NCBI RefSeq assembly: GCF_001730315.1
Contig: NZ_MIKC01000040.1
Coordinates: 124,001 to 188,000, forward strand
DNA: 64,000 nt
Direction of reading: 5' to 3'
Origin: Enterococcus ureilyticus
Lineage (GTDB): Bacteria > Bacillota > Bacilli > Lactobacillales > Enterococcaceae
Notes under the pieces: model-generated
Told to the model about the DNA's origin: nothing
What the model saw: only the letters and a program-made list of their open reading frames with translations
Database searches by the model: none
Shown: positions 38,104-48,225 of the stretch, one piece after another
How positions within the stretch are numbered: the stretch's first letter is position 1
Layout of the letters: every line of letters starts with the position of its first letter
Made by a program: the position numbers and the translations under genes

Positions 38104-38460
38104 GTGATTACAAAACCAGATAAAAACAAAACACGCCAAAAGAGACATCGCCGTGTACGTAACAAAATCTCTGGTACTGCTGAGTGCCCACGCTTGAACG
38201 TATTCCGTTCTAACAAAAACATCTACGCGCAAATCATTGATGACGTAGCGGGTGTAACGCTAGCAAGTGCCTCTGCCTTAGATAAAGAAATTTCAGGTGG
38301 AAACAAAACAGAAACAGCCGCAGCTGTTGGTAAATTAATCGCTGAACGTGCCGCTGAAAAAGGCGTTAAAGTAGTAGTCTTTGACCGTGGTGGATACCTT
38401 TACCATGGCCGCGTGCAAGCTTTAGCTGAAGCAGCGCGTGAAAATGGACTAGAATTTTAG
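38104..38460 (+). CDS. rplR: 50S ribosomal protein L18
   Basis: A 118-residue 5S rRNA-binding protein. [20 protein letters not shown] and the C-terminal [24 protein letters not shown] are typical. GTG 38104 is taken as the start because AGAGGTG (38091-38097) lies at a proper distance; GTG 38095 falls inside that site. Confidence 0.97.
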   Translation: MITKPDKNKTRQKRHRRVRNKISGTAECPRLNVFRSNKNIYAQIIDDVAGVTLASASALDKEISGGNKTETAAAVGKLIAERAAEKGVKVVVFDRGGYLYHGRVQALAEAARENGLEF

Positions 38461-38480
38461 GAGAAGGAGGAACACCATTC

Positions 38481-38981
38481 ATGGTTTATATTGATCCAAA
38501 ACACTTGGAATTAGAAGACCGCGTGGTTTCTATCAACCGTGTAACGAAAGTTGTTAAAGGTGGACGTCGTCTACGCTTTGCAGCATTAGTTGTTGTGGGA
38601 GATAAAAACGGTCACGTTGGCTTTGGGACTGGTAAAGCACAAGAAGTGCCAGAAGCAATCCGTAAAGCAATCGAAGACGCGAAGAAAAACTTAGTGGAAG
38701 TACCTATGGTTGGTTCTAGTATCCCTCACGAAGTGATTGGGGTATTCGGTGGTGGCCGTATCCTTATGAAACCTGCAGTAGAAGGTTCTGGGGTAGCCGC
38801 TGGTGGACCAGTTCGTGCCGTATTGGAATTAGCTGGTGTAGCAGATATTACATCAAAATCATTAGGTTCAAACACACCAATCAACGTTGTTCGCGCAACA
38901 GTTGAAGGGTTAAAACAATTAAAACGTGCCGAAGAAGTGGCAGCACTTCGCGGTAAATCTGTAGAAGAAATTTTAGGATAA
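38481..38981 (+). CDS. rpsE: 30S ribosomal protein S5
   Basis: A 166-residue accuracy protein. The N-terminal double-stranded RNA-binding domain contains [20 protein letters not shown], the spectinomycin loop, apparently wild type; the C-terminal half has [25 protein letters not shown] precedes the ATG. Confidence 0.98.
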   Translation: MVYIDPKHLELEDRVVSINRVTKVVKGGRRLRFAALVVVGDKNGHVGFGTGKAQEVPEAIRKAIEDAKKNLVEVPMVGSSIPHEVIGVFGGGRILMKPAVEGSGVAAGGPVRAVLELAGVADITSKSLGSNTPINVVRATVEGLKQLKRAEEVAALRGKSVEEILG

Positions 38982-38994
38982 GGAGGACAAAATA

Positions 38995-39174
38995 ATGGCT
39001 GAATTAAAAGTTACATTAAAACGCAGCGTTATCGGACGTCCTCAAAACCAAAAAGATACAGTTAAAGCATTAGGTTTAGGTAAACTAAACAGCTCTGTTG
39101 TGAAACCTGCGAACGAAGCAATCAAAGGTATGATCAACACTGTGTCACATTTAGTGGACGTTGAAGAAGTTTAA
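38995..39174 (+). CDS. rpmD: 50S ribosomal protein L30
   Basis: A 59-residue gene read directly from the sequence: ATG 38995, stop TAA 39172-39174. The protein starts [20 protein letters not shown] and has [15 protein letters not shown], the L30 signature. AAGGAGGAC lies 8 nt upstream, right after the rpsE stop. It occupies the expected position between rpsE and rplO. Confidence 0.97.
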   Translation: MAELKVTLKRSVIGRPQNQKDTVKALGLGKLNSSVVKPANEAIKGMINTVSHLVDVEEV

Positions 39175-39210
39175 TTTACAATAGTACATTGTTAAGGAGG
39201 TGCCAAACCA

Positions 39211-39654
39211 ATGAAACTTCATGAATTGAAACCTGCTGAAGGTTCACGCCAAGTACGTAACCGTGTTGGACGTGGTACTTCATCTGGTAATGGTAAAACT
39301 GCCGGCCGTGGACAAAAAGGGCAAAAAGCTCGTTCAGGCGGTGGTGTAAGACTTGGATTTGAAGGGGGTCAAACTCCATTATTCCGTCGTTTACCAAAAC
39401 GCGGCTTCACGAACATCAACCGTAAAGATTATGCAGTCATCAACTTAGATGTCTTAAATCGTTTCGAAGATGGAACTGAAGTTACACCTGCTGGATTGAT
39501 CGAAGCTGGAATCGTGAAAAACGAAAAAGCTGGAATCAAAGTTCTTGCTAATGGTGAATTAACAACTAAAAAATTAACTGTGAAAGCAGCTAAATTCTCT
39601 AAAGCAGCAGAAGAAGCAATTGTTGCAGCTGGTGGATCAATCGAGGTGATCTAA
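39211..39654 (+). CDS. rplO: 50S ribosomal protein L15
   Basis: A 147-residue late-assembly protein. [20 protein letters not shown], a glycine-rich stretch [20 protein letters not shown] and [18 protein letters not shown] are diagnostic. AAGGAGGTG precedes the ATG. The stop shares a base with the secY ATG. Confidence 0.98.
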   Translation: MKLHELKPAEGSRQVRNRVGRGTSSGNGKTAGRGQKGQKARSGGGVRLGFEGGQTPLFRRLPKRGFTNINRKDYAVINLDVLNRFEDGTEVTPAGLIEAGIVKNEKAGIKVLANGELTTKKLTVKAAKFSKAAEEAIVAAGGSIEVI

Positions 39655-40952
39655 TGTTTAAACTGTTAAAAGACGCTTTTAAAGTCAAAGACATTAGATC
39701 AAAAATTTTGTTTACTGTATTCATTCTTTTTGTATTTCGTTTAGGTGCGCATATAACTGTACCTGGCGTAAATGCAAAAGGATTGCAAGACTTAAGCAAT
39801 TTACCATTTTTAAATATGTTGAATATGGTCAGTGGTAGTGCAATGCAAAACTTCTCTATCTTCTCGATGGGGGTTTCACCATACATTACAGCATCGATCA
39901 TCATCCAATTATTACAAATGGATATCGTTCCAAAGTTTGTAGAATGGTCTAAGCAAGGTGAAGTTGGACGTAAGAAATTGAATCAAGCAACAAGATATCT
40001 AACGATTGTCTTGGGTATTGCTCAATCTATTGGGATTACTGCTGGATTTCAACAATTAAGTTCAGTTGGGATCGTAAAAAATCCGAATATCAGCACTTTT
40101 GTGATGATCTCTGTCATTTTAACTGGCGGAACAATGTTTGTTACTTGGTTAGGAGAACAGATTACTGAAAAAGGTATCGGTAATGGGGTTTCAATGATTA
40201 TCTTCGCGGGGATTATTTCTCGTTTACCTGAAGGAATCAAAGAAATCATTGACGATTACTTTATCAACATCGAATCTTCTAGAATTTGGCAATCTGTCAT
40301 TTTTATTGTAATCTTGATTATTGCAATTTTAGCTGTTGTTACTTTGGTAACTTTTTTCCAGCAAGCAGAACGAAAAATTCCGATCCAATATACAAAACGT
40401 GTTTCAGGAGCGCCAACTAGTAGTTATTTACCATTAAAAGTAAATGCTGCCGGTGTTATCCCAGTTATTTTTGCCAGCTCGTTGATTGCAACGCCGAATG
40501 CTGTTTTACAGGCCTTTTCTAAGAGTTATGCTGGTGAAGGTTGGTATGATGTAATGACACAAATTTTTAGTTACAATACCGTTCCAGGTGCGATTATTTA
40601 TACTGTGCTGATCGTCGCTTTCACTTTCTTCTATGCGTTTGTTCAAGTTAACCCTGAGAAATTAGCGGAAAACTTACAAAAGCAAGGAAGCTATATTCCA
40701 AGTGTACGACCAGGTAAAGGAACAGAAGAATATATTTCTGGAATGTTAATGAGACTAAGTGTTGTCGGTTCTATATTCCTAGGTTTAGTGGCATTACTGC
40801 CGATCATTGCACAAATGATTTGGAAGTTACCGCAATCTATTGGTCTAGGAGGAACGAGCTTACTGATTGTGATTGGTGTTGCTTTAGAAACAGCGAAACA
40901 ATTAGAAGGTTTAATGTTGAAACGTCAATATGTTGGCTTTATCAATAAGTAG
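39654..40952 (+). CDS. secY: Preprotein translocase subunit SecY
   Basis: A 432-residue polytopic protein with ten expected membrane spans, forming the protein-conducting channel with SecE and SecG. Visible are FRLGAHITVPGVN, the plug-region NMVSGSAMQNFSIFSMGVSPYITASIIIQ, the WLGEQITEKGIGNGVS cytoplasmic loop and the C5 loop GKGTEEYI that contacts ribosome and SecA. Its ATG overlaps the rplO stop, so it is co-transcribed with spc genes. Confidence 0.98.
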   Translation: MFKLLKDAFKVKDIRSKILFTVFILFVFRLGAHITVPGVNAKGLQDLSNLPFLNMLNMVSGSAMQNFSIFSMGVSPYITASIIIQLLQMDIVPKFVEWSKQGEVGRKKLNQATRYLTIVLGIAQSIGITAGFQQLSSVGIVKNPNISTFVMISVILTGGTMFVTWLGEQITEKGIGNGVSMIIFAGIISRLPEGIKEIIDDYFINIESSRIWQSVIFIVILIIAILAVVTLVTFFQQAERKIPIQYTKRVSGAPTSSYLPLKVNAAGVIPVIFASSLIATPNAVLQAFSKSYAGEGWYDVMTQIFSYNTVPGAIIYTVLIVAFTFFYAFVQVNPEKLAENLQKQGSYIPSVRPGKGTEEYISGMLMRLSVVGSIFLGLVALLPIIAQMIWKLPQSIGLGGTSLLIVIGVALETAKQLEGLMLKRQYVGFINK

Positions 40953-41687
<735 letters not shown>

Positions 41688-41735
41688 TTGTTTGAATTGC
41701 CGCAAGCTTACCATTTGTGTTTGATTCAGATTCTC

Positions 41736-41764
41736 TTGCCAAATAGAAAAATTTATGATAGAAT
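41736..41764 (+). promoter_or_regulatory. infA promoter
   Basis: TTGCCA (41736-41741) and TAGAAT (41759-41764) with a 17-nt spacer and an extended -10 (TGA before TAGAAT). It would drive infA-rpmJ-rpsM-rpsK-rpoA-rplQ separately from the spc genes. About 118 nt of leader follow. Confidence 0.7.
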
Positions 41765-41881
41765 GTATCAGTCCGACTTCTACCTTTTTGTGGAAGTTTA
41801 ATTGAAAATTCTAGGTGGGGGCTGAAGTTTCCGCCATTTTATCGTGTGAAAATGCGAAACAAGTACAAGGAGGTACTGTGC

Positions 41882-42100
41882 GTGGCTAAAGAAGATATGA
41901 TTGAAGTCGAAGGTACAGTCGTCGAAACTTTGCCGAATGCAATGTTTAAAGTTGAACTAGAAAATGGACACCAAGTTCTTGCTACTGTTTCCGGTAAGAT
42001 CCGTATGCACTATATTCGAATTTTACCTGGGGATAAAGTGACTGTAGAGTTATCTCCATATGATTTAACTCGTGGTCGAATCACTTATCGCTTTAAATAA
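41882..42100 (+). CDS. infA: Translation initiation factor IF-1
   Basis: A 72-residue OB-fold factor that binds the 30S A site during initiation. [20 protein letters not shown] and [17 protein letters not shown] are typical. GTG 41882 with AAGGAGGT upstream gives the exact family length; the longer frame from 41846 is rejected. Confidence 0.98.
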   Translation: MAKEDMIEVEGTVVETLPNAMFKVELENGHQVLATVSGKIRMHYIRILPGDKVTVELSPYDLTRGRITYRFK

Positions 42101-42132
42101 TTGTACTCCGTAAAATTCAGGGAGGTATTATC

Positions 42133-42249
42133 ATGAAAGTAAGACCATCAGTAAAACCAATGTGTGAACATTGTAAAGTAATTCGCCGTAAAGGACGTGT
42201 TATGGTCATTTGCCCAGCAAATCCAAAACATAAACAACGTCAAGGATAA
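42133..42249 (+). CDS. rpmJ: 50S ribosomal protein L36
   Basis: A 38-residue gene read directly: ATG 42133, TAA 42247-42249. The product starts [20 protein letters not shown] and carries a zinc-ribbon C-x2-C...C...H pattern (the C+ type). GGGAGGT lies 8 nt upstream. It sits between infA and rpsM as usual. Confidence 0.97.
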   Translation: MKVRPSVKPMCEHCKVIRRKGRVMVICPANPKHKQRQG

Positions 42250-42267
42250 TAGGAGGTGTAACGTAGA

Positions 42268-42633
42268 ATGGCTCGTATTGCAGGAGTAGACATCCCTCGT
42301 GATAAACGTGTAGTGATTTCCCTTACTTATATTTTTGGTATTGGTAACACTACTGCTAAAAAAGTTTTAGCAAACGTTGGCGTATCTGAAGATATTCGTG
42401 TTCGTGACTTAACAAACGAACAAACAGATGCTATCCGTGCGGAAATCGATAAGTTAAAAATTGAAGGTGATCTTCGTCGTGAAGTGAACTTAAACATCAA
42501 ACGTTTGATGGAAATCGGTTCATACCGTGGTATCCGTCACCGTCGTGGATTACCAACTCGTGGACAAAACACGAAAAATAATGCACGTACTCGTAAAGGC
42601 CCAGCTCGTACTGTAGCAGGCAAGAAAAAATAA
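42268..42633 (+). CDS. rpsM: 30S ribosomal protein S13
   Basis: A 121-residue head protein bridging to the 50S subunit and contacting P-site t[43 protein letters not shown] and the basic C-terminal tail are typical. AGGAGGT precedes the ATG. Confidence 0.98.
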   Translation: MARIAGVDIPRDKRVVISLTYIFGIGNTTAKKVLANVGVSEDIRVRDLTNEQTDAIRAEIDKLKIEGDLRREVNLNIKRLMEIGSYRGIRHRRGLPTRGQNTKNNARTRKGPARTVAGKKK

Positions 42634-42660
42634 TTCCTAAGTGAAGGAGGTTAGATCCTC

Positions 42661-43050
42661 ATGGCAGCAAAAAAAGTTAGTCGTAAACGCCGTGTGAAAA
42701 AGAATATAGAAACTGGGATTGCACATATCCATTCTACATTCAATAATACAATTGTAATGATCACTGACAGTCATGGTAATGCATTAGCATGGTCATCTGC
42801 AGGTTCATTAGGTTTTAAAGGAAGCAAAAAATCAACACCGTTTGCAGCTCAAATGGCCGCAGAAGCTGCAACTAAAGCAGCACAAGAACACGGACTTAAA
42901 ACTGTTGATGTAACAGTTAAAGGACCTGGTTCTGGACGTGAAGCAGCGATTCGTTCATTGCAAGCAACAGGTTTAGAAGTGACTGCAATTCGTGACGTGA
43001 CTCCAGTTCCTCATAATGGATGCCGCCCTCCAAAACGCCGTCGTGTTTAA
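42661..43050 (+). CDS. rpsK: 30S ribosomal protein S11
   Basis: A 129-residue platform protein. [18 protein letters not shown] and the C-terminal [18 protein letters not shown] tail are diagnostic. GAAGGAGG precedes the ATG. Confidence 0.98.
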   Translation: MAAKKVSRKRRVKKNIETGIAHIHSTFNNTIVMITDSHGNALAWSSAGSLGFKGSKKSTPFAAQMAAEAATKAAQEHGLKTVDVTVKGPGSGREAAIRSLQATGLEVTAIRDVTPVPHNGCRPPKRRRV

Positions 43051-43130
43051 TGAGTGCCACTCATTCTGAGTTTGAATTAAGAACGTCATTGAACAAGACA
43101 CTTTTCGTTTTGAAAGGGGTATAGATAAGA

Positions 43131-44069
43131 ATGATTGAATTTGAAAAAACAAGAATCGAAAAAATTGATGAGAATAGAGATTATGGCAAGTTCGTCGTTG
43201 AACCACTGGAAAGAGGTTACGGGACTACTTTAGGCAATTCTCTACGTCGTATTTTATTATCTTCTCTACCAGGAGCTGCTATTACCAATATTCAAATCGA
43301 TGGTGTGTTGCATGAATTCTCTACCATTAAAGGTGTAAGAGAAGACGTAACTCAAATTATTTTGAATATTAAAGGCTTAGCATTAAAGCTTTATGCAGAA
43401 GAAGAAAAAACCCTTGAGATCGATATTACAGGACCTGCTACAGTAACTGCTGGCGATATCATCGTCGACAGCGATGTTGAGATCTTGAATAAAGATTTAA
43501 TTATCTGTAGTGTCTCTGAAGGAGCTACTTTCCATGCTCGCTTAACAGTGAAACCTGGTCGTGGCTATGTTCAAGCAGACGAAAACAAAAAGGAAGATAT
43601 GCCAATTGGTGTTCTCCCAGTTGATTCCATCTATACGCCAGTTCGCCGTGTGAACTACCAAGTAGAAAACACTCGTGTTGGTCGTCGTGATGACTTCGAC
43701 AAATTAACAATGGAAATATGGACTGATGGTTCAATCATTCCTCAAGAAGCCCTTAGCTTAGCTGCTAAGATTATGACGGAGCATTTAGACATCTTTGTTA
43801 ACCTTACTGATGAAGCGAAAAACGCTGAAATCATGGTTGAAAAAGAAGAAACACAAAAAGAAAAAATGCTAGAAATGACCATCGAAGAACTAGACTTGTC
43901 TGTTCGTTCATATAACTGTTTAAAACGTGCAGGTATTAATACTGTACAGGAACTTACAAATAAATCTGAACCAGAAATGATCAAAGTACGTAATTTAGGT
44001 CGTAAATCTCTTGAAGAGGTTAAACTAAAACTACATGATTTAGGTTTAGGCTTACGTAAAGACGATTAA
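43131..44069 (+). CDS. rpoA: RNA polymerase alpha subunit
   Basis: A 312-residue subunit. The N-terminal assembly domain (to about 230) has [20 protein letters not shown]; an acidic linker follows; the C-terminal domain (about 245-312) has [20 protein letters not shown] and [16 protein letters not shown], which contacts UP elements and activators. GAAAGGGG precedes the ATG. Confidence 0.98.
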   Translation: MIEFEKTRIEKIDENRDYGKFVVEPLERGYGTTLGNSLRRILLSSLPGAAITNIQIDGVLHEFSTIKGVREDVTQIILNIKGLALKLYAEEEKTLEIDITGPATVTAGDIIVDSDVEILNKDLIICSVSEGATFHARLTVKPGRGYVQADENKKEDMPIGVLPVDSIYTPVRRVNYQVENTRVGRRDDFDKLTMEIWTDGSIIPQEALSLAAKIMTEHLDIFVNLTDEAKNAEIMVEKEETQKEKMLEMTIEELDLSVRSYNCLKRAGINTVQELTNKSEPEMIKVRNLGRKSLEEVKLKLHDLGLGLRKDD

Positions 44070-44096
44070 TACTTTTTACGAAGGAGGAAAACCAAC

Positions 44097-44480
44097 GTGG
44101 GTTATCGTAAATTAGGACGCACATCAAGCCAACGTAAGGCAATGCTGCGTGACTTAACTACTGATTTAATTATCAATGAACGTATCGTTACGACTGAGTC
44201 TCGTGCGAAAGAAATTCGTTCAACTACAGAAAAAATGATTACTTTAGGCAAACGTGGCGATCTTCATGCTCGTCGTCAAGCAGCTACTTTTGTACGCAAT
44301 GAAGTTGCTAGCGTTCGTGAAGAAGACGAAAAAATCGTTGTTGAATCAGCTTTACAAAAGTTATTCAATGACCTTGCACCTCGTTATGCTGAACGCCAAG
44401 GTGGTTACACTCGTATCTTGAAGACAGAACCAAGACGCGGAGATGCAGCACCAATGGTAATTATTGAATTTGTTAAATAA
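44097..44480 (+). CDS. rplQ: 50S ribosomal protein L17
   Basis: A 127-residue protein near the tunnel exit. [20 protein letters not shown] and the C-terminal [19 protein letters not shown] are typical. GTG start at 44097 with GAAGGAGG. Last gene of the supercluster. Confidence 0.98.
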   Translation: MGYRKLGRTSSQRKAMLRDLTTDLIINERIVTTESRAKEIRSTTEKMITLGKRGDLHARRQAATFVRNEVASVREEDEKIVVESALQKLFNDLAPRYAERQGGYTRILKTEPRRGDAAPMVIIEFVK

Positions 44481-44516
44481 TCAAACTATACCGTCACTTT
44501 ATAGATGATTCTTTTA

Positions 44517-44601
44517 GAGTGTTATGATGTTGGAGGCGACTCCTAGTCTAGCTCAACGCTTTCCCTGTCGAACTTGGTTTGACAGGGAAGCACTCATCAT
44601 A
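44517..44601 (+). ncRNA. Candidate structured RNA in the rplQ 3' region
   Basis: The arrangement suggests a three-way junction. Outer stem TATGATG (44523-44529)/CATCATA (44595-44601), first arm GGAG-GCGA-CTCC (about 44532-44543), second arm TTCCCTGTC (44561-44569)/GACAGGGAA (44581-44589). An alternative outer pairing is GAGTG (44517-44521)/CACTC (44591-44595). It is followed by a separate intrinsic terminator. It could be a 3'UTR-derived small RNA or mRNA end structure. I match it to no known family. Confidence 0.4.
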
Positions 44602-44622
44602 GTATAAGGTGTATTTTTTTGT

Positions 44623-44648
44623 CCTGAGAATTTTTCTCAGGTTTTTTT
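44623..44648 (+). terminator. Terminator of the ribosomal supercluster
   Basis: CCTGAGAA (44623-44630) pairs with TTCTCAGG (44634-44641), three-T loop, followed by seven T residues. Confidence 0.92.
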
Positions 44649-44685
44649 GTGTTTAAACGATAGATTTTTTATTTTTGTTATTTTA

Positions 44686-44741
44686 TTGCATCCCGATGCA
44701 AAGTTTAGTATACTTTCATTAGTCGGAATTTTCTGACAAAA
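44686..44741 (+). promoter_or_regulatory. Promoter with -35 palindrome and CodY-like box
   Basis: TTGCAT (44686-44691) and TATACT (44709-44714), 17-nt spacer. The -35 is embedded in a perfect palindrome TTGCATC-CC-GATGCAA (44686-44701), a probable operator. AATTTTCTGACAAAA (44727-44741), around +7 to +21, matches the CodY consensus AATTTTCWGAAAATT at 12 of 15 positions. Confidence 0.65.
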
Positions 44742-44769
44742 CACTAGGAGTTTCAAAAGGGGGAGTAAT

Positions 44770-45972
44770 ATGGCACAAATGACCGCGTTCACGTTATTGG
44801 TGGGCATCTTGTATATTGGAGATGTTGTTTCAAGTAAAACAAAAGCATGGATTTCATCTGTTTTTGTTTGTGCAGTATTATTTGTTATTGGTTACTGGAC
44901 TTTTTTTCCAGAAAATATTGTTGAAATCGCTGGAATACCACCAGTCGTCGCTACTTTATTGATGTATTTACTGATTACGAATATGGGAACTTTATTATCT
45001 GTTAAAGAGCTAGTAAACCAATGGAAAACCATTGTGATCACACTTTCAGGAATTTTAGGCATCGTTGTTTTATTATTAACCGCAGGTTCAGTTGTTTTTG
45101 ATTTTAAAACAGTTTTAGTAGCCGTTCCTCCACTAGTAGGAGGCGTTGTTTCATCTTTGATTATGTCAGAAGCAGCCCAAACTGCCGGCTTGACATCATT
45201 ATCAGTATTGGCTATTTTGATTTATGTAATGCAAGGCTTTGCCGGGTATCCTTTAACGTCCATCATGTTGAAGAAAGAAGGCAAGCGAATGCTTGAAAAA
45301 TACCGTAGTGGTGAATGGGTTCCAACGCATGAACAAGAAACAAGCGAGAGCTCAGAGAGTGATGAAGATCTTCCCAAATTGTTTAAAGGCATTCCCAAAA
45401 AATATCATACGGATTATTCACGGATCTTTCGTTTAGCAATTGTGGCTACATTGGCTTATTATGTCTCAGTGTGGTGTGCGCCCTTTCTATCGATCAGTCC
45501 GTTTGTATTATGTTTATTTTTCGGTGTTGTCGCCTCATCGTTAGGTTTTTTAGAAAAGCAACCGTTGAAAAAAGCGAATAGTTTTGGTTTTGCAATTTTA
45601 GGATTAATGTTATTTATCTTTGATGGATTAAAAAAAGCGACACCAGAGATGCTAGAAGAATTATTCTTACCCATGGTCGGGATCATCATTATTGGGGTGA
45701 TCGGCATGTATATCTTTTCAGCAATCGTAGGAAAATTATTAGGTGTTAGTAAAGAAATGGCATTTGCTGTGTCATTGACAGCCTTATATGGCTTTCCTGC
45801 AGATTACATTATTACCAATGAAGTCATTCAGTCATTAACTGAAGATAAAAAGGAAAAAGAAGCATTGACCAGTCATATGATGCCGCCAATGTTAGTTGCA
45901 GGATTTATAACCGTTACGATCGTGTCAGTTGTCCTTGCCGGGATCTTTTCAAGTATTTTATTGAGTTTATAG
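44770..45972 (+). CDS. Polytopic membrane protein, putative transporter
   Basis: A 400-residue integral membrane protein with about ten hydrophobic segments in two halves. A hydrophilic, acidic cytoplasmic loop separates them at about residues 178-215 (rich in Glu and Ser). The first half has PPLVGGVVSSLIMSEAAQTAG and the second SLTALYGFPADYIITNEV, similarly placed glycine/proline-containing segments that suggest inverted-repeat carrier architecture, loosely like glutamate:Na+ symporters. GGGGG precedes the ATG. It lies 15 nt upstream of an M20 amidohydrolase, so it may import the N-acyl or peptide substrate of that enzyme. I cannot assign a substrate. Confidence 0.7.
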   Translation: MAQMTAFTLLVGILYIGDVVSSKTKAWISSVFVCAVLFVIGYWTFFPENIVEIAGIPPVVATLLMYLLITNMGTLLSVKELVNQWKTIVITLSGILGIVVLLLTAGSVVFDFKTVLVAVPPLVGGVVSSLIMSEAAQTAGLTSLSVLAILIYVMQGFAGYPLTSIMLKKEGKRMLEKYRSGEWVPTHEQETSESSESDEDLPKLFKGIPKKYHTDYSRIFRLAIVATLAYYVSVWCAPFLSISPFVLCLFFGVVASSLGFLEKQPLKKANSFGFAILGLMLFIFDGLKKATPEMLEELFLPMVGIIIIGVIGMYIFSAIVGKLLGVSKEMAFAVSLTALYGFPADYIITNEVIQSLTEDKKEKEALTSHMMPPMLVAGFITVTIVSVVLAGIFSSILLSL

Positions 45973-45987
45973 AAATGAGGGAATAAA

Positions 45988-47157
45988 ATGAACGAATTAA
46001 AAGCGTTGGTTCAAAAGTATAAAGAAGAAATGATCGATTTTAGAAGAGATTTACATCAACATCCAGAATTGCAATTTGAAGAATTTAGAACAACTGAAAA
46101 AGTTGCTGAAACATTAGATAAAATTGGAATTCCCTATCGTAAGACTGAACCTACAGGAATTATTGCAGAACTAGTTGGCGGTCAACCTGGAAAAACAGTG
46201 GCTTTGCGAGCAGATATGGATGCTTTACCTGTACAAGAATTGTCAGAAGGAATTTCTTACAAATCCTTAGAAGATGGCAAAATGCATGCCTGTGGTCACG
46301 ATGCACATACGGCAATGCTTTTGACTGCAGCGAAAGCATTAAAAGAAGTGCAGCCAAAAATCAAAGGAACAGTTCGGTTTATTTTTCAGCCTTCAGAGGA
46401 AAATGCCCTAGGAGCTAAAGCTATGGTCGCTCAAGGAGCAGTGGAAGGTGTGGACGATGTTTTTGGGATGCATATCTGGTCACAAATGCTTTCTGGAACA
46501 GCTTCTTGTGTTGTCGGCTCATCATTTGCTTCAGCGGATATTTTTTCAATTGATTTCAAAGGACGCGGTGGACATGGCGCAATGCCGGATGCTTGTATAG
46601 ATGCTGCTGTAATGGCTTCTTCTTTTGTGATGAATGTACAGACAGTGGTTTCCAGAGAAACTAATCCGCTAGATCCTGTTGTCGTAACAGTAGGAAAAAT
46701 GGATGTAGGGACTCGTTTTAATGTAATTGCTGAAAATGCTCGTTTAGAGGGGACTGTACGTTGTTTTAGCATTGAGACGCGTGATCGTGTGGAAAAAGCA
46801 CTAAAACGCTATGCAGAGCAAACTGCGGCGATGTACGGAGGCACAGCTGTCATTGATTATGATCATGGAACGATTCCAGTGGTCAATGATGAAGAAGATG
46901 CATTATTTGCTCAAAGTATTATCGCCGAAAACTTTGGTGAAGCTGCACTAATCCAAGAACCACCGACTACTGGTGGAGAGGATTTTAGTTACTTCACTGA
47001 AAATACACCAGGATGTTTTGCCTTAGTTGGTTGTGGAAATCCAGAAAAAGACACCCAATGGGCCCATCATCATGGTCGTTTTAATGTTGATGAAGATGCG
47101 ATGGAGATTGGCGCAGAATTGTATGCGCAATATGCTTTTGAATATTTAAATAAATAG
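45988..47157 (+). CDS. M20-family amidohydrolase (N-acyl-amino acid/hippurate hydrolase-like)
   Basis: A 389-residue di-metal hydrolase. Visible are RADMDALPVQE, the metal-binding MHACGHDAHTAMLL, the catalytic-base Glu in FQPSEE, MHIWSQM, the dimerisation (lid) domain from about residue 180 to 290, and TTGGEDFSYF and HHHGRFNVDEDAMEIGAE near the end. This is the AmhX/HipO/ThrZ-like carboxypeptidase subgroup cleaving N-acyl amino acids or aminobenzoyl/indole conjugates. GAGGGA precedes the ATG. It is co-transcribed with the membrane protein; a CodY-like box ahead of both fits a nitrogen-scavenging role. Substrate unknown. Confidence 0.88.
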   Translation: MNELKALVQKYKEEMIDFRRDLHQHPELQFEEFRTTEKVAETLDKIGIPYRKTEPTGIIAELVGGQPGKTVALRADMDALPVQELSEGISYKSLEDGKMHACGHDAHTAMLLTAAKALKEVQPKIKGTVRFIFQPSEENALGAKAMVAQGAVEGVDDVFGMHIWSQMLSGTASCVVGSSFASADIFSIDFKGRGGHGAMPDACIDAAVMASSFVMNVQTVVSRETNPLDPVVVTVGKMDVGTRFNVIAENARLEGTVRCFSIETRDRVEKALKRYAEQTAAMYGGTAVIDYDHGTIPVVNDEEDALFAQSIIAENFGEAALIQEPPTTGGEDFSYFTENTPGCFALVGCGNPEKDTQWAHHHGRFNVDEDAMEIGAELYAQYAFEYLNK

Positions 47158-47174
47158 TCAATGAGTTGACGTAC

Positions 47175-47212
47175 AAGGATAGAAAAGACTGATTTTTAGT
47201 TTTTCTATCCTT
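47175..47212 (+). terminator. Terminator after the M20 gene
   Basis: AAGGATAGAAAA (47175-47186) pairs with TTTTCTATCCTT (47201-47212); the stem continues with ACT/AGT after a one-base bulge. A short T-rich tail (ATTTGTTT) follows. Confidence 0.8.
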
Positions 47213-47270
47213 ATTTGTTTAGTTGCACAAAAAATAATCGTTAAAAAAATACTGTCTTGACAGATATGAA

Positions 47271-47300
47271 TTCACATATTAGCCCTTAATTTGTTATAAT
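47271..47300 (+). promoter_or_regulatory. Candidate promoter of the ECF-truA operon
   Basis: TATAAT (47295-47300) with a weak -35 TTCACA (47271-47276, 18-nt spacer), about 86 nt before ecfA1. A palindrome CTGTC-TT-GACAG (47252-47263) lies just upstream. Confidence 0.45.
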
Positions 47301-47385
47301 AGAAAATAGTGCAAAGAAAAGATGATTGAAAAAACACTGATTTTTTGTTAGTGTTAGTAAGACTAAATAATTGAGGGAGTACGCG

Positions 47386-48225
47386 ATGCAACCGATAATT
47401 GAATTAAAAAATATCGATTTTAACTATCAACCTGAAGATGCTTCTCCCGCTTTGAAAGATGTATCTTTTTCCATCCAACAAGGTGAGTGGATTGCGATTA
47501 TTGGGCACAATGGGTCAGGAAAATCAACATTGGCAAAAACGATCAATGGGCTATTATTACCTGCTTCTGGCACAATTAACGTCGGTGGTAAAGAATTAAA
47601 TGAAACGAATGTCTGGGATATTCGCAAAATGGTCGGAATGGTCTTTCAAAATCCAGATAACCAATTTGTCGGCTCAACAGTAGAAGATGATGTTGCCTTT
47701 GGCTTAGAAAATCAAGGAATTCTTCGTGAAGAAATGGTTTTAAGAGTCAAAGATGCTTTAGAAAAAGTACGCATGGCCTCTTTTGCGACACGTGAACCTG
47801 CTAGGTTATCAGGAGGACAAAAGCAACGTGTAGCAATTGCAGGTGTAGTTGCTTTACGTCCTGATATTATTATTCTAGATGAAGCGACTAGTATGTTGGA
47901 TCCTGAAGGTCGTGATGAAGTGATAGCGACGATCAAAAAAATCAAAGAAGAAAGTAATTTGACTGTGATTTCAATTACGCATGATATTGATGAAGCAGCT
48001 AATGCTAATCGAATTTTAGTAATGAAACAAGGAAAGTTAGTCAGCGAAGGGACACCTGAGAAGATTTTCTCTGCTGGAACTGAATTGATCCAGATGGGCT
48101 TAGACCTACCATTTCCAGAAAAATTAAAAATTGCCTTAAAGCAACGTGGAGTCGATGTACCAAACGAATACTTGACTGAAGAAAGGATGGTGGATTGGTT
48201 ATGGACATCCGTTTTGAACAAGTAG
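47386..48225 (+). CDS. ecfA1: Energy-coupling factor transporter ATPase EcfA1
   Basis: A 279-residue ABC ATPase: Walker [11 protein letters not shown]-loop [10 protein letters not shown], signature LSGGQKQR, Walker [16 protein letters not shown], switch His in SITHDIDEA. It pairs with EcfA2 to energise the shared ECF module serving many vitamin-binding S components. ATG 47386 behind GAGGGA replaces the longer frame from 47371. Overlaps ecfA2 by 25 nt. Confidence 0.95.
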   Translation: MQPIIELKNIDFNYQPEDASPALKDVSFSIQQGEWIAIIGHNGSGKSTLAKTINGLLLPASGTINVGGKELNETNVWDIRKMVGMVFQNPDNQFVGSTVEDDVAFGLENQGILREEMVLRVKDALEKVRMASFATREPARLSGGQKQRVAIAGVVALRPDIIILDEATSMLDPEGRDEVIATIKKIKEESNLTVISITHDIDEAANANRILVMKQGKLVSEGTPEKIFSAGTELIQMGLDLPFPEKLKIALKQRGVDVPNEYLTEERMVDWLWTSVLNK

